NCBI GenBank assembly: GCA_029266835.1
Contig: JAQSWD010000009.1
Coordinates: forward strand, 1 to 44,071
Source: Steroidobacteraceae bacterium
Lineage (GTDB): Bacteria; Pseudomonadota; Gammaproteobacteria; Steroidobacterales; Steroidobacteraceae
Direction of reading: 5' to 3'
Length of the DNA stretch: 44,071 nt
Shown here: piece by piece, positions 24,582 through 31,803 of the stretch
Layout: every line of letters starts with the position of its first letter
How positions within the stretch are numbered: the first letter of the stretch is position 1
Program-made: the position numbers and the translations under genes
Notes under the pieces: model-generated
What the model saw: the letters and a program-made list of their open reading frames with translations, nothing else
Databases searched by the model: none
Told to the model about the DNA's origin: nothing

Positions 24582-26030
24582 TTATCGCAGCAAAGCTTCG
24601 ATGCGCAACGCCTCGCGACGTTCTTTTTCGACGCGCCCGCGCAGTACGTGCCGCGCCCACAGCTCGGGCCGCCGGATGCCTCGACCTCGAGCGATCGTGA
24701 TCAGATCCTCCTCGGTCTGCGCGCGCCCCTGCTCCTGCCGCTTCGCCTTCGCTACGGCCTTCATGTCGACTTCTGCCAGGTCGCCGTCGACCTCCTCGAT
24801 CACGCGCGCCTGTACCTGGAACTCGTGCCCGCAGGAGCAGTGTGTCGCCGCCGAGAACACGGTTGCGAAACACGCCGGGCACTGCTTCACAGGCACCTCG
24901 GATTTCTGCGCCGATTTCTTCTTCGCCGTGGCGTCAAGCGACCACTCGCGCTCGATCGCGGGAGGCCCGAACTGCGCCAGATTTCCGGCGTGATCCAGCA
25001 CCACGCAGCAATCCTTGCCTGGATGCGTGCGCAACCCGCGCCCGATGGACTGCAGGTATTTGACAATCGACTTTGTCGGCGCGAGCATGATGATGCAGGC
25101 AACCGCAGGCGCATCCACGCCAGCAACCCACAGCGCGCAGTTGCAGACGACGTCAAGCTGCCCGTTCTGCAGGCCCTGCAGCGCAGCGTCCCGCTCGACC
25201 GGGTCCGACTCGCCGGAGATCGCAACCGCTCGATACCCCGCAGCGCGGAACTGCTCGGCTACGTGCTGGGCGTGGACGATGGACACGCAGAACGCGACTG
25301 CGGGCCGGCCGTGGGCGACCTTGCGGTATTCGTTCACGGCACTGCCGGTGATCTTCGGCTTGTCCATCAGCGCCGCGAGCTCGTCTTGCGCGTACTCGCC
25401 GCCGCGTGTGCTGACGGACGACAGATCCACGCCGGTCGGGGCGTAGTAGCGGATCGGCGCCAGCAAGCCCTCATCTATCAGATCCTGAGTGGAGCACGTC
25501 GGAATCAGCGTGTCCGCGATCTCGCCCAGGCCGCGCCCGTCGAGCCGCTGCGGGCTGGCCGTCAGGTGCAGCAGCTTGCAGCCCCCTGGCTCGTAGTATT
25601 TCGGACCAGCCTTCGCCCACTTGAAAATCTCCTGATACGTGTTCGCGACCGCCAGGTGCGCCTCATCCACGATCATCAGGTCGGGCGGCTGGAACCGTTC
25701 GAGCCGGCGCACTAGGGTTTGCACCATCGCGACCTGTACCGCCTGCCGGCGATCGCCAAGCTGGCCTGCAGCGATCCACCCGTGCGGGATGCGCTCACGC
25801 AGCAGCGCGCGCGACGTGGCCTGGAGGATTTCTTTCAGGTGGGCGATGAACCAGACGCGTTTGCCTTTGGCTAGAGCGCGGCGGATGATGTGCGTAGACG
25901 TGAATGTCTTGCCGCTGCCGGTTGGGCTGACCAGCACTGGTGCAGTGAAACCAGATTGATACGCGGATGCAATGTCCGCGATGGCTTTAACTTGCCTGGG
26001 TCGCAGCTGCACGTTCGGCCTTCTTCTCAT
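24582..26030 (-). CDS. Superfamily 2 DEAD/DEAH helicase with zinc-finger insertion, 482 aa
   Basis: Motifs in order: LRPRQVKAI (Q-like), SPTGSGKT (Walker A, about 35-42), VDEAH (motif II), LTASPQR (motif III), and QSIGRGLRTHPGKD (motif VI). A cluster CPACFATVFSAATHCSCGHEF follows the helicase core and probably binds zinc. The C-terminus is a charged helix. It is a DNA helicase of the type used in phage replication or recombination. ATG 26030 overlaps the upstream 64-aa gene by 44 bases. Confidence 0.88.
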   Translation of the reverse strand: MRRRPNVQLRPRQVKAIADIASAYQSGFTAPVLVSPTGSGKTFTSTHIIRRALAKGKRVWFIAHLKEILQATSRALLRERIPHGWIAAGQLGDRRQAVQVAMVQTLVRRLERFQPPDLMIVDEAHLAVANTYQEIFKWAKAGPKYYEPGGCKLLHLTASPQRLDGRGLGEIADTLIPTCSTQDLIDEGLLAPIRYYAPTGVDLSSVSTRGGEYAQDELAALMDKPKITGSAVNEYRKVAHGRPAVAFCVSIVHAQHVAEQFRAAGYRAVAISGESDPVERDAALQGLQNGQLDVVCNCALWVAGVDAPAVACIIMLAPTKSIVKYLQSIGRGLRTHPGKDCCVVLDHAGNLAQFGPPAIEREWSLDATAKKKSAQKSEVPVKQCPACFATVFSAATHCSCGHEFQVQARVIEEVDGDLAEVDMKAVAKAKRQEQGRAQTEEDLITIARGRGIRRPELWARHVLRGRVEKERREALRIEALLR

Positions 26031-26181
26031 GACACGCCCGGCACCGCCAGCGCACCCCAATTCCTTTGCCGCCCAGCGTCAGCCGTGGCGTTTGGCACCC
26101 GAAGCACAGGCGCGTAACCAGCGACCCGGCGCCGACATGGCGCCAACCAGGTTCGGCTGGGTTGTTTCGTTCGTCGTTCAT
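25987..26181 (-). CDS. Zinc-ribbon small protein, 64 aa
   Basis: LCFGCQTPRLTLGG and RWRCRACHEKK form a CxxC...CxxC pair typical of small zinc ribbons. ATG 26181 overlaps the upstream stop. The 3' end overlaps the helicase start by 44 bases in a different frame, unusually long for this genome. Possibly a DNA- or protein-binding accessory of the helicase. Confidence 0.6.
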   Translation of the reverse strand: MNDERNNPAEPGWRHVGAGSLVTRLCFGCQTPRLTLGGKGIGVRWRCRACHEKKAERAAATQAS

Positions 26182-26291
26182 TTCATGAAGTACCAGATGA
26201 CGCCGAGCCAGAAGCCGAGTGAGATCGGCACCAAATATACGAGCGCTCGGCCAAGTCCCAGGCCGTCGCCTTCTTCGTCTCGAATGTCCAT
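26178..26291 (-). CDS. Small single-pass membrane protein, 37 aa
   Basis: An acidic start (MDIRDEEGDGLG) leads to a membrane helix (VYLVPISLGFWLGVIWYFM). GGGGAA precedes ATG 26291, and its stop overlaps the next ATG (ATGA). Located second in the leftward early operon. Function unknown. Confidence 0.65.
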   Translation of the reverse strand: MDIRDEEGDGLGLGRALVYLVPISLGFWLGVIWYFMK

Positions 26292-26316
26292 GATGTTCCC
26301 CGGGGCCGTGAGGCCG

Positions 26317-26571
26317 CTAGTCGGTTGATGTACGAACGATCAGATCCTCGGCCGTCAGGTCGATCCCGCGCTTGCGGGCCTCGAGCAGCAGAGTTTCCTG
26401 CACCGAGCTGGGCACGCGCCCGCCGGTGCCGCCTTCTTCGATCGGCTTGCGCCAGCGCGAGACGCTGGAGCCGTTGCGCTTCGCAGCGCGCGCCGTTGCG
26501 CGAACGCCACCGAAGGCGGCAATCGCTTTGTCTGCCGGCGTACTGCCGGGCGGGGTCTTCGGGTTTTCCAT
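26317..26571 (-). CDS. Cro/YdaS-like helix-turn-helix regulator, 84 aa
   Basis: Residues about 14-42 (DKAIAAFGGVRATARAAKRN then GSSVSRWRKP) form a helix-turn-helix of the Cro/YdaS kind, followed by a basic turn and a helix (PSSVQETLLLEARKRG). ATG 26571 lies about 22 bases after the expected transcript start. It is divergent from the rightward early operon, and the shared intergenic region carries three GTGTTGCG boxes. It is therefore the best candidate for the protein binding the boxes. No larger CI-type repressor was found. Confidence 0.8.
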   Translation of the reverse strand: MENPKTPPGSTPADKAIAAFGGVRATARAAKRNGSSVSRWRKPIEEGGTGGRVPSSVQETLLLEARKRGIDLTAEDLIVRTSTD

Positions 26572-26599
26572 GCCTATGGCCGGTAGTTGAGTCGGCCCG

Positions 26600-26628
26600 A
26601 TTGTACGGTTCTTCGCAACACGTTGCAA
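26600..26628 (-). promoter_or_regulatory. Leftward early promoter with operator in its spacer
   Basis: Minus strand TTGCAA (26623-26628), 17 bases, TACAAT (26600-26605), a strong match. The spacer contains a box CGCAACAC (26614-26621), part of the symmetrical GCAAC-AC-GTTGC (26615-26626). Confidence 0.65.
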
Positions 26629-26648
26629 ACAGCGCAGACGAAAAATAG

Positions 26649-26697
26649 GTGTTGCGTTCGGCGGCTGAATGCTCCACAATTGCAATCATCGCAACAC
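26649..26697 (+). promoter_or_regulatory. Rightward early promoter inside a paired operator-like element
   Basis: TTGCGT (26652-26657), 17 bases, CACAAT (26675-26680). GTGTTGCG (26649-26656) covers the -35 and AATCATCGCAACAC (26684-26697) covers the transcript start. Together they form a 49-bp inverted pair similar to those at 19594 and 29980. Confidence 0.6.
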
Positions 26698-26717
26698 GAA
26701 CACGGAAGGAAAGCAGC

Positions 26718-26948
26718 ATGGAAACCGTTGGCTATGTATACAACTTCACCAGGTCGAATCGGCTCGAGGTGCTGGCGAATCGCATCGAGCTGCAGACCGC
26801 AGAGCGCTGCGAACTCGTCACGCTGTCGCAGCACAGCGGCTCGCTGTCGCTCTCGTTCTCGATGACGCCGGCAGAGGCTGGTGTCCTGGTCGAGTCGCTG
26901 AAGGCCGCGATCAAGGTGGCGCAGTGCATTCCGGTGGCAACCGTATAA
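26718..26948 (+). CDS. Hypothetical early protein, 76 aa
   Basis: First gene of the rightward early operon. A beta-rich start (VGYVYNFTRSNRLEVLANRI), SGSLSLSFSMTP, then a C-terminal helix (AGVLVESLKAAIKVAQ). GGAAGGAAAG precedes ATG 26718. No helix-turn-helix is visible, so it is not an obvious repressor. Confidence 0.65.
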   Translation: METVGYVYNFTRSNRLEVLANRIELQTAERCELVTLSQHSGSLSLSFSMTPAEAGVLVESLKAAIKVAQCIPVATV

Positions 26949-26959
26949 CGGAGAACCCC

Positions 26960-27148
26960 ATGTCTAACCCCGACTTCCTCACCCGCCCCAACACCCGCAC
27001 CCCGCGCTGGTATCAGACGTCGGCCGAATACGGCGCCGCTGTCCAGCGCTTCGAGCGCCAGCACCGGCATGCGCCGCGCTGGCTGGACATTGCCCTCGCT
27101 GTCGCCATCGGCGCGACGCTGGGCGTCCTGTTCGCCTGGAGGGGCTGA
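26960..27148 (+). CDS. Small protein with C-terminal membrane anchor, 62 aa
   Basis: A polar N-terminal half (TPRWYQTSAEYGAAVQRFER) is followed by a membrane helix at the end (WLDIALAVAIGATLGVLFAW). ATG 26960 has ACGGAG upstream. Early rightward operon; function unknown. Confidence 0.62.
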   Translation: MSNPDFLTRPNTRTPRWYQTSAEYGAAVQRFERQHRHAPRWLDIALAVAIGATLGVLFAWRG

Positions 27149-27150
27149 CC

Positions 27151-27345
27151 ATGCGCGAGCCACGTAACGAACGCGAAGCCGCGTTCACGCTGAGTGACCA
27201 GCAGTTTTGCGCATGCGACCAGGGCCGCAAGCCGTGCCACTGTCACAGCATGCCGTCGCGGTCGGATCTGTGGGCTGTCGCAGCAATCGTCATGGTTGCA
27301 TTCCTGGCGACGCTGTGTATTCCGCTGCTGGGAGCCGCACGATGA
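27151..27345 (+). CDS. Small Cys-rich protein with membrane anchor, 64 aa
   Basis: QFCACDQGRKPCHCH is a Cys/His cluster that could bind a metal; LWAVAAIVMVAFLATLCIPL is a C-terminal membrane helix. It begins two bases after the previous stop and ends in an ATGA overlap with the next gene. Function unknown. Confidence 0.6.
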   Translation: MREPRNEREAAFTLSDQQFCACDQGRKPCHCHSMPSRSDLWAVAAIVMVAFLATLCIPLLGAAR

Positions 27346-27545
27346 TCCCCGACGAGTGGCGCCTGACAGGGCCGTCAGGGGTTCGCGTGTTCGGCCAGGA
27401 TCTCGAGGATCTGGATCACGACGAGCTGCTGGCGGTCACCGTGTGGCTGGCCGGCGAAATCACCCGCCTGCGCGATACCGCGCTTAACGCAAACCTCGCC
27501 GCCGGCCTGTACGACGTCGCCTGCAAACCGAGATATCCACAATGA
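27342..27545 (+). CDS. Hypothetical protein, 67 aa
   Basis: MIPDEWRLTGPSGVRVFGQD is followed by a helix (LLAVTVWLAGEITRLRDTAL). It overlaps both neighbours by four bases (ATGA), including the exonuclease start, suggesting translational linkage. Might be an accessory of the recombination module; no family recognised. Confidence 0.6.
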   Translation: MIPDEWRLTGPSGVRVFGQDLEDLDHDELLAVTVWLAGEITRLRDTALNANLAAGLYDVACKPRYPQ

Positions 27546-28495
27546 CCACCGAAGTTATCCACACCGAGAATCAGGAGCAGTGGCTGTCGCTGCGCCAGCG
27601 CGACGTGACCAGCACGGAATCGGCGGCGCTGTTCGGCGAGTCGCCGTACGTCACGCAGTTCGAGCTGTACCACCGCAAGCGCTCGGGCGAGGCGGCGGCA
27701 TTCCAGTCGAACGACCGCATGAAGTGGGGGAACCGGCTCGAGGCCGCGATCGCCGCCGGCATCGCCGAGGAACGCGGCTGGCAGATCCGCCCGATGAAAG
27801 AATACATGCGCCTGCCGGACGAGCGCATCGGGTCGTCGTTTGACTTCATGATCCTGAACCACCCGGACGGGCCGGCGCACCTGGAAATCAAGAACGTCGA
27901 TTACCTGGCGTACCGCGATGGCTGGCTGGTCGAGGACGACGATGTCCAGGCGCCGACGCACATCGAGGTGCAGGTGCAGCATCAGATGCTCGTCTCAGGC
28001 TTCGGCCGGTCGTTCATCGGCGCGCTGATCGGTGGCAATCGCGAGGTCGTGATCGAGCGCCCGCGCGACGAGGCAGTGATCGCCGCCCTGCGCGCACGCA
28101 TCCGCCAGTTCTGGCGCGACGTCGACCAAGGCAACGAGCCGGCGCCCGTGATGCCGGCAGACGCCGAAGCCGTGATTCGCATGAACCAGTACGCGAAGCC
28201 GGGGAAGATCCTCGACGCGTCGAGCGACGCCGATATCGCTGCGCTGGTGGCCGAGTACAAGCAAGCGAAGTTCGCCGCCGACGAGGCCGATGAAACCGCG
28301 AAGGTCTGCAAAGCACGCCTGTTCGAGAAGATCGGTGACGCCGAGGCGGTGCTGGGTCAAGGCTGGAAGATCTCGGCGTCGATGGTCGCTGAGAGCCCCG
28401 GGACCACCATCACCCCGGAAATGGTTGGTCAGCTTGTCGGAAAGAGGGCCGGCTTCAGAAGCATGCGCATCACAGCGGTGAAGGGGAAGAGATGA
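27542..28495 (+). CDS. YqaJ-family recombination exonuclease, 317 aa
   Basis: The YqaJ/lambda Exo nuclease signature is visible: LRQRDVTSTESAALFGESPY (start of the fold), MKWGNRLEAAI (Glu), GSSFDFMILNHPDGPAHLEI (catalytic Asp, then Glu of ExK) with KNVDY after it, and VQVQHQMLVSGF. It degrades one strand of linear DNA ends to make single-stranded tails for the RecT protein encoded downstream. The C-terminal region is a helical arm (KQAKFAADEADETAKVCKAR). Separated from recT by an inserted endonuclease and a small gene. Confidence 0.88.
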   Translation: MTTEVIHTENQEQWLSLRQRDVTSTESAALFGESPYVTQFELYHRKRSGEAAAFQSNDRMKWGNRLEAAIAAGIAEERGWQIRPMKEYMRLPDERIGSSFDFMILNHPDGPAHLEIKNVDYLAYRDGWLVEDDDVQAPTHIEVQVQHQMLVSGFGRSFIGALIGGNREVVIERPRDEAVIAALRARIRQFWRDVDQGNEPAPVMPADAEAVIRMNQYAKPGKILDASSDADIAALVAEYKQAKFAADEADETAKVCKARLFEKIGDAEAVLGQGWKISASMVAESPGTTITPEMVGQLVGKRAGFRSMRITAVKGKR

Positions 28496-28938
28496 AGAGC
28501 AGACCACTGATCGAGCGATTCAATGAGAAGGTTTCGCCGGAAGCCCTTACGGGCTGTTGGCTATGGACCGGCTGCGTCAATCAAGACGGCTACGGGAAAA
28601 TTCGGCTCACAAGGCAACGGGGAATCGCGCGAGCGACGCATGTCTCGTGGGATCTGTTTCGGCGAGAGGAAAGGGCGGGGCGTCACGTGCTTCACTCATG
28701 CGACACCCCGGCATGTGTGGCTCCGCACCATCTGTTCCTTGGCACGCAACAAGAAAACATGGACGACATGCACAAGAAGCGGCGCGGCCCATTCGCTGGC
28801 AGAACGCATTGCAAGAGTGGTCACGAGCTGAACGAGGAAAACACGTACCTCGGAACAGGGTATCGGCGATGCCGGACATGCTCGAAGCAGCAGGCGCAAG
28901 ACGCCAGAAGCAAAAAAGCGCCAGCCGGGCGCGCGTGA
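28492..28938 (+). CDS. HNH homing endonuclease inserted between exonuclease and recT, 148 aa
   Basis: HNH_3-type pattern: GCWLWTGCVNQDGYGKIR, RATHVSWDLFRRE, HVLHSCDTPACVAPHHLFLG (metal/His block) and QENMDDMHKKRRG. A second Cys pair (HCKSGHELN, RRCRTCSK) forms a C-terminal zinc ribbon. GC and codon use are visibly lower than in the flanking recombination genes. It overlaps the exonuclease stop (ATGA). Likely a mobile gene that does not take part in recombination. Confidence 0.85.
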   Translation: MKSRPLIERFNEKVSPEALTGCWLWTGCVNQDGYGKIRLTRQRGIARATHVSWDLFRREERAGRHVLHSCDTPACVAPHHLFLGTQQENMDDMHKKRRGPFAGRTHCKSGHELNEENTYLGTGYRRCRTCSKQQAQDARSKKAPAGRA

Positions 28939-28961
28939 GCCCCGGCAACACGAAAGCAAAC

Positions 28962-29099
28962 ATGACCACCCCTCAATCCATCGTTCTCAGCGCCATGTGG
29001 CTCGCATCGACTGCGCTGCTCGTCGCGCCGAACACGTCCGTGTTCGCCACCTACGTGATCACCACCCTCGCGATCGCTTGCACGATCAGCAAACTCTGA
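28962..29099 (+). CDS. Small two-pass membrane protein, 45 aa
   Basis: MTTPQSIVLSAMWLASTALL and VFATYVITTLAIACTISKL are two hydrophobic stretches with a short polar link. It lies 10 bases before recT. A weak ribosome site only. Function unknown. Confidence 0.55.
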   Translation: MTTPQSIVLSAMWLASTALLVAPNTSVFATYVITTLAIACTISKL

Positions 29100-29109
29100 A
29101 AGAACCCAC

Positions 29110-29937
29110 ATGTCCCAAATCGCAGTAATTGACGAAGTCCGAGGCGCCCTCACCAAGATGACGCCGGAGTTCAAGAAAGCCCTTCCGCCGCATGTCAGCG
29201 TGGAGAAGTTCCAGCGGGTCGTGATGACGAGCCTGCAATCGAACCCGGACCTGCTCAAGTCTGATCGGCGCACGCTGTTCATGGCCTGCACTCGGGCCGC
29301 ACAGGTCGGGCTGCTGCCGGACGGGCGCGAGGGGGCGATCGTGTCGTTTGGCAACCAGGCGCAGTTCATGCCGATGGTGGCCGGGATTATGAAACTCGTT
29401 CGCAACTCGGGCGAGATCAGCACCTGGTCCGTTCAAGCCGTGTTCGAGAACGACTCGTTCGATTACGAACTGGGCGACAGCGAGCGCATCGTGCACAAAC
29501 CGGCGATGCGTGATCGCGGCGCGCTGGTCGGCGCGTACTCGATCGTCACGCTGAAGGATGGCGAGAAGTCGCGCGAGTTCATGAACGTCGACGAGATCGA
29601 GGCGATCCGCAAGCGCAGCCGCTCCGGCAATGGCGGCCCGTGGAAAACGGACTACTCCGAAATGGCGAAGAAGACTGTCGTCCGCCGGCACGCGAAGCGC
29701 CTCCCAATGAGCACGGACCTCGACGGCGCGCTCCACGAGGACGACGAGCTGTTCATGCCGCCCACCGAGCAGCCCGCGGCGCCCGCCCAGGAGGCGCCCA
29801 CAGCCCCTGCCGGCAGCAAGCGACCGAGCCGCCTGTCGAAGATCGCCGAGGCAGCGCCTGCGCCTGACGAGGACGGCGTAATCGACATGCCGGCATCTGA
29901 TGCCGAGCCCGAGCAAGAGGACGAAAGCCCGATCTGA
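29110..29937 (+). CDS. recT: RecT-family single-strand annealing protein, 275 aa
   Basis: Matches RecT closely: LPPHVSVEKFQRVVMTSLQS, LFMACTRAAQVGLLPDGREG, AIVSFGNQAQFMPMVAGIMK, WSVQAVFENDSFDYELG, and WKTDYSEMAKKTVVRRHAKR. Anneals complementary single strands in recombination and in making concatemers, working with the YqaJ exonuclease. The C-terminal 60 residues are Pro/Ala/Glu-rich and disordered (DESPI end), resembling a partner-binding tail. Confidence 0.9.
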   Translation: MSQIAVIDEVRGALTKMTPEFKKALPPHVSVEKFQRVVMTSLQSNPDLLKSDRRTLFMACTRAAQVGLLPDGREGAIVSFGNQAQFMPMVAGIMKLVRNSGEISTWSVQAVFENDSFDYELGDSERIVHKPAMRDRGALVGAYSIVTLKDGEKSREFMNVDEIEAIRKRSRSGNGGPWKTDYSEMAKKTVVRRHAKRLPMSTDLDGALHEDDELFMPPTEQPAAPAQEAPTAPAGSKRPSRLSKIAEAAPAPDEDGVIDMPASDAEPEQEDESPI

Positions 29938-29979
29938 CGCCGGGCCGTGAAGTAATTCCCGATCTTTCGTATCGGGTAT

Positions 29980-30024
29980 GTGTTGCGGTGATTGAATCGT
30001 TGTATGATGCAGTCATCGCAACAC
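29980..30024 (+). promoter_or_regulatory. Promoter-operator region with paired boxes, drives 30039 operon
   Basis: GTGTTGCGGTGATT (29980-29993) and AGTCATCGCAACAC (30011-30024) face each other around a TATGAT -10 (30003-30008). Six bases separate the -10 from the ATCGCA of the right box, as at 19610 and 14512. A clear -35 is missing (TGTTGC at 29981-29986 with 16-base spacing is the best). Confidence 0.55.
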
Positions 30025-30038
30025 ACCAAGGAACGGAC

Positions 30039-30452
30039 ATGGCCTACATCCCCCAACATTACGAGCGCGCAGAGGAAGCGGCGCTGTCCCGTGACGAGAT
30101 CGTCGCGGACAAGCGCGCCAAGCTGCACTCCGGTCTGCAAGAGCTGTTCAAGCTGGGCCTGTCGGGCGATGCGGTGAAGCTGCCCTGCGCCACGATGAGC
30201 AGCAAGGGCAAGTTCGTCGAGACGTTCGAGGACTTCCGCACCGTCATGGAATGGTGCCTGACTGACGAAAACGTGATGCGCGAACTGATTCTGTCATGCC
30301 AGTGCGAGTTCCCCGAGAACCGCCTGCGCTACCTGGCGAAGTTCGAGCAGGCTGCAGCGAAGTGCTACGCCGACACGTACGCCGACGATCTGGCCGAGAT
30401 TGCGGCCGACGAAGCGATCGAGCAGATGAAGCTCGACGCACAGGAGTTCTGA
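30039..30452 (+). CDS. Hypothetical protein, 137 aa
   Basis: Chosen start ATG 30039, after AAGGAA and downstream of the -10; an ATG at 29988 would be upstream of the transcript start. Helical and acidic (EEAALSRDEIVADKRAKLHS, TFEDFRTVMEWCLTDENVMR, YADDLAEIAADEAIEQMKLD). No family recognised. Confidence 0.65.
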   Translation: MAYIPQHYERAEEAALSRDEIVADKRAKLHSGLQELFKLGLSGDAVKLPCATMSSKGKFVETFEDFRTVMEWCLTDENVMRELILSCQCEFPENRLRYLAKFEQAAAKCYADTYADDLAEIAADEAIEQMKLDAQEF

Positions 30453-30453
30453 C

Positions 30454-30783
30454 ATGGCCTGCGCACACATCCCCGGAAAGGCGCTGGAGTGCCGGCGCCT
30501 CAAGAGCGGCATCGTGTACCGCCGCCATCTGTGTACCGAGTGCGGCGCGGCAGTCGGAACGCGCGACGGCCTGATGCGCGATGCAGCGCCAGGCACGGAG
30601 CCGTGGACCCCGGCGAATGCTGGGCTTACGACCGCCATGCGCCAGGCACGCGCCGCACGCCTCGCTCGCGTCGAAACCCCGACCGAAATGATGGACGACG
30701 TTGCTGCGTACGCCGAGCGGCAGATTGCGCCGGTGTATCGGAGCGGCCCGGCTCGCACCGCCACCACTACGGAGAGAACCTGA
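30454..30783 (+). CDS. Zinc-ribbon-like hypothetical protein, 109 aa
   Basis: Starts with CAHIPGKALECRRLKSGIVY then RRHLCTECGA, which resembles the zinc ribbon of NrdR-like proteins (YRR..C..CG), with first ligands CAH and possibly EC. The rest is helical (ARAARLARVETPTEMMDDVA). It may bind nucleic acid; no target is known. Confidence 0.6.
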   Translation: MACAHIPGKALECRRLKSGIVYRRHLCTECGAAVGTRDGLMRDAAPGTEPWTPANAGLTTAMRQARAARLARVETPTEMMDDVAAYAERQIAPVYRSGPARTATTTERT

Positions 30784-31058
30784 TGAGCAACGAGAAGCGG
30801 GAACGATACGACTTCTCCCGGTTGACGCCACGACAGGAAGAACTGTTGACGTTCGGCGGCTGGATCCTCGATGACGCCAAGGCAGGCCGAGTGCAGCCCA
30901 GCAAGCGAACGGTTGCGAAGCTCATCGAACGGGGCTTGGTCGAGACCAGCGTAGTGAAGGAGCGCATGTGGGATGTCACTCAATACCACGTCCCGGTTGA
31001 CGTGCATATCGCATGGTGCGACCACTGTTCCCGGCAACTCTTCCCGGAGGTCGCATGA
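30783..31058 (+). CDS. Hypothetical protein, 91 aa
   Basis: The TGATG junction links it to the previous gene. The central SKRTVAKLIERGLVETSVVK segment looks like a winged-helix-type recognition part; the C-terminal CDHCSRQLFPEVA carries CxxC. Possible DNA-binding protein, but no family recognised. Confidence 0.55.
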   Translation: MSNEKRERYDFSRLTPRQEELLTFGGWILDDAKAGRVQPSKRTVAKLIERGLVETSVVKERMWDVTQYHVPVDVHIAWCDHCSRQLFPEVA

Positions 31059-31345
31059 GCAAGTTCGTTGACAAGGCGATGGATCTGGTGGTTGCCACCA
31101 CCGAAACAGCAACAGCAGAGCAATTCTTGTCGGGTGCTTATGGACGTGCTTTGCAGTCCCTCCGCGCCCACCTCGAATCCCGAGAGGCCCTGGTGAAGCA
31201 GTTGGCCGCCCTGTTGGAACGATACGTTGCTTGCGACGTGAGCATGGATGACATGAACAGCAACGTCGCACCGAGCGACCTCAAGAGCAGCAACTTGCAC
31301 CGTGAATCTGTCGCCGCCCTGGCGGCTTATCAGGAGAAGACATGA
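31055..31345 (+). CDS. Hypothetical helical protein, 96 aa
   Basis: Mostly helical (AYGRALQSLRAHLESREALV, KQLAALLERYVACDVSMDDM). ATGA overlaps at both ends. Typical accessory early gene; function unknown. Confidence 0.55.
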   Translation: MSKFVDKAMDLVVATTETATAEQFLSGAYGRALQSLRAHLESREALVKQLAALLERYVACDVSMDDMNSNVAPSDLKSSNLHRESVAALAAYQEKT

Positions 31346-31803
31346 GCAACGAAGCGAGCGAATACAACGAACTTCTGGACATCGTTTCCGACATCGTGAA
31401 TGCCGGCCATATGGATCAGGAGGGCCTTGCGCGCCTGCGGGCACACCTTGGGTACAAGCCGACCGCCCTCGCCACGCAACGGCAAGCCGAGCCGGTGGCG
31501 TACCAGTATCAGGATCGGGAAGGGAAGTGGTATCCGTTCATGGATGAGCGGCACTACGAAAACACGGTAGCCGAAGGCTCTTGGCCCATCCGTGCGCTCT
31601 ACACCGAGCCGGTGGCCTCTGCCGCCGACGAGCTGACGGATGCGCAGCGGTATCGCTGGCTGCGAGCGCGACTGGTCGGCATCGACTTCGACTGGAACGA
31701 GAACGGATTCACCGCGCTTTGCTTTCGCATGCCCAATGGCATTGCGGGCAGTGCCGACTGTGACGAAACCATCGACGCAGCCATGCAAAAGGACACCCAA
31801 TGA
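31342..31803 (+). CDS. Hypothetical protein of a shuffled family, 153 aa
   Basis: Contains ELTDAQRYRWLRARLVGIDF and a C-terminal DETIDAAMQKDTQ, a block often seen in prophage accessory proteins, plus a middle piece AEPVAYQYQDREGKWYPFMD and WPIRALYTEP. Related pieces occur in the 305-aa gene downstream. Function unknown. Confidence 0.6.
   Translation: MSNEASEYNELLDIVSDIVNAGHMDQEGLARLRAHLGYKPTALATQRQAEPVAYQYQDREGKWYPFMDERHYENTVAEGSWPIRALYTEPVASAADELTDAQRYRWLRARLVGIDFDWNENGFTALCFRMPNGIAGSADCDETIDAAMQKDTQ

Noticed and set aside
24572-24586. Leaderless promoter for the 82-aa gene (GATAAT six bases before ATG)
   Set aside because: It overlaps the end of the helicase gene in the same operon and lacks a convincing -35; left as a remark in the gene entry only.
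26183-26719. 178-codon minus-strand frame across the switch region
   Set aside because: It crosses both early promoters and overlaps the regulator gene and a coupled 37-aa gene in other frames.
27281-27300. Additional operator-like box (GTCGCAGCAATCGTCATGG)
   Set aside because: Inside a coding region, with several mismatches to the box and no -10 at the expected distance.
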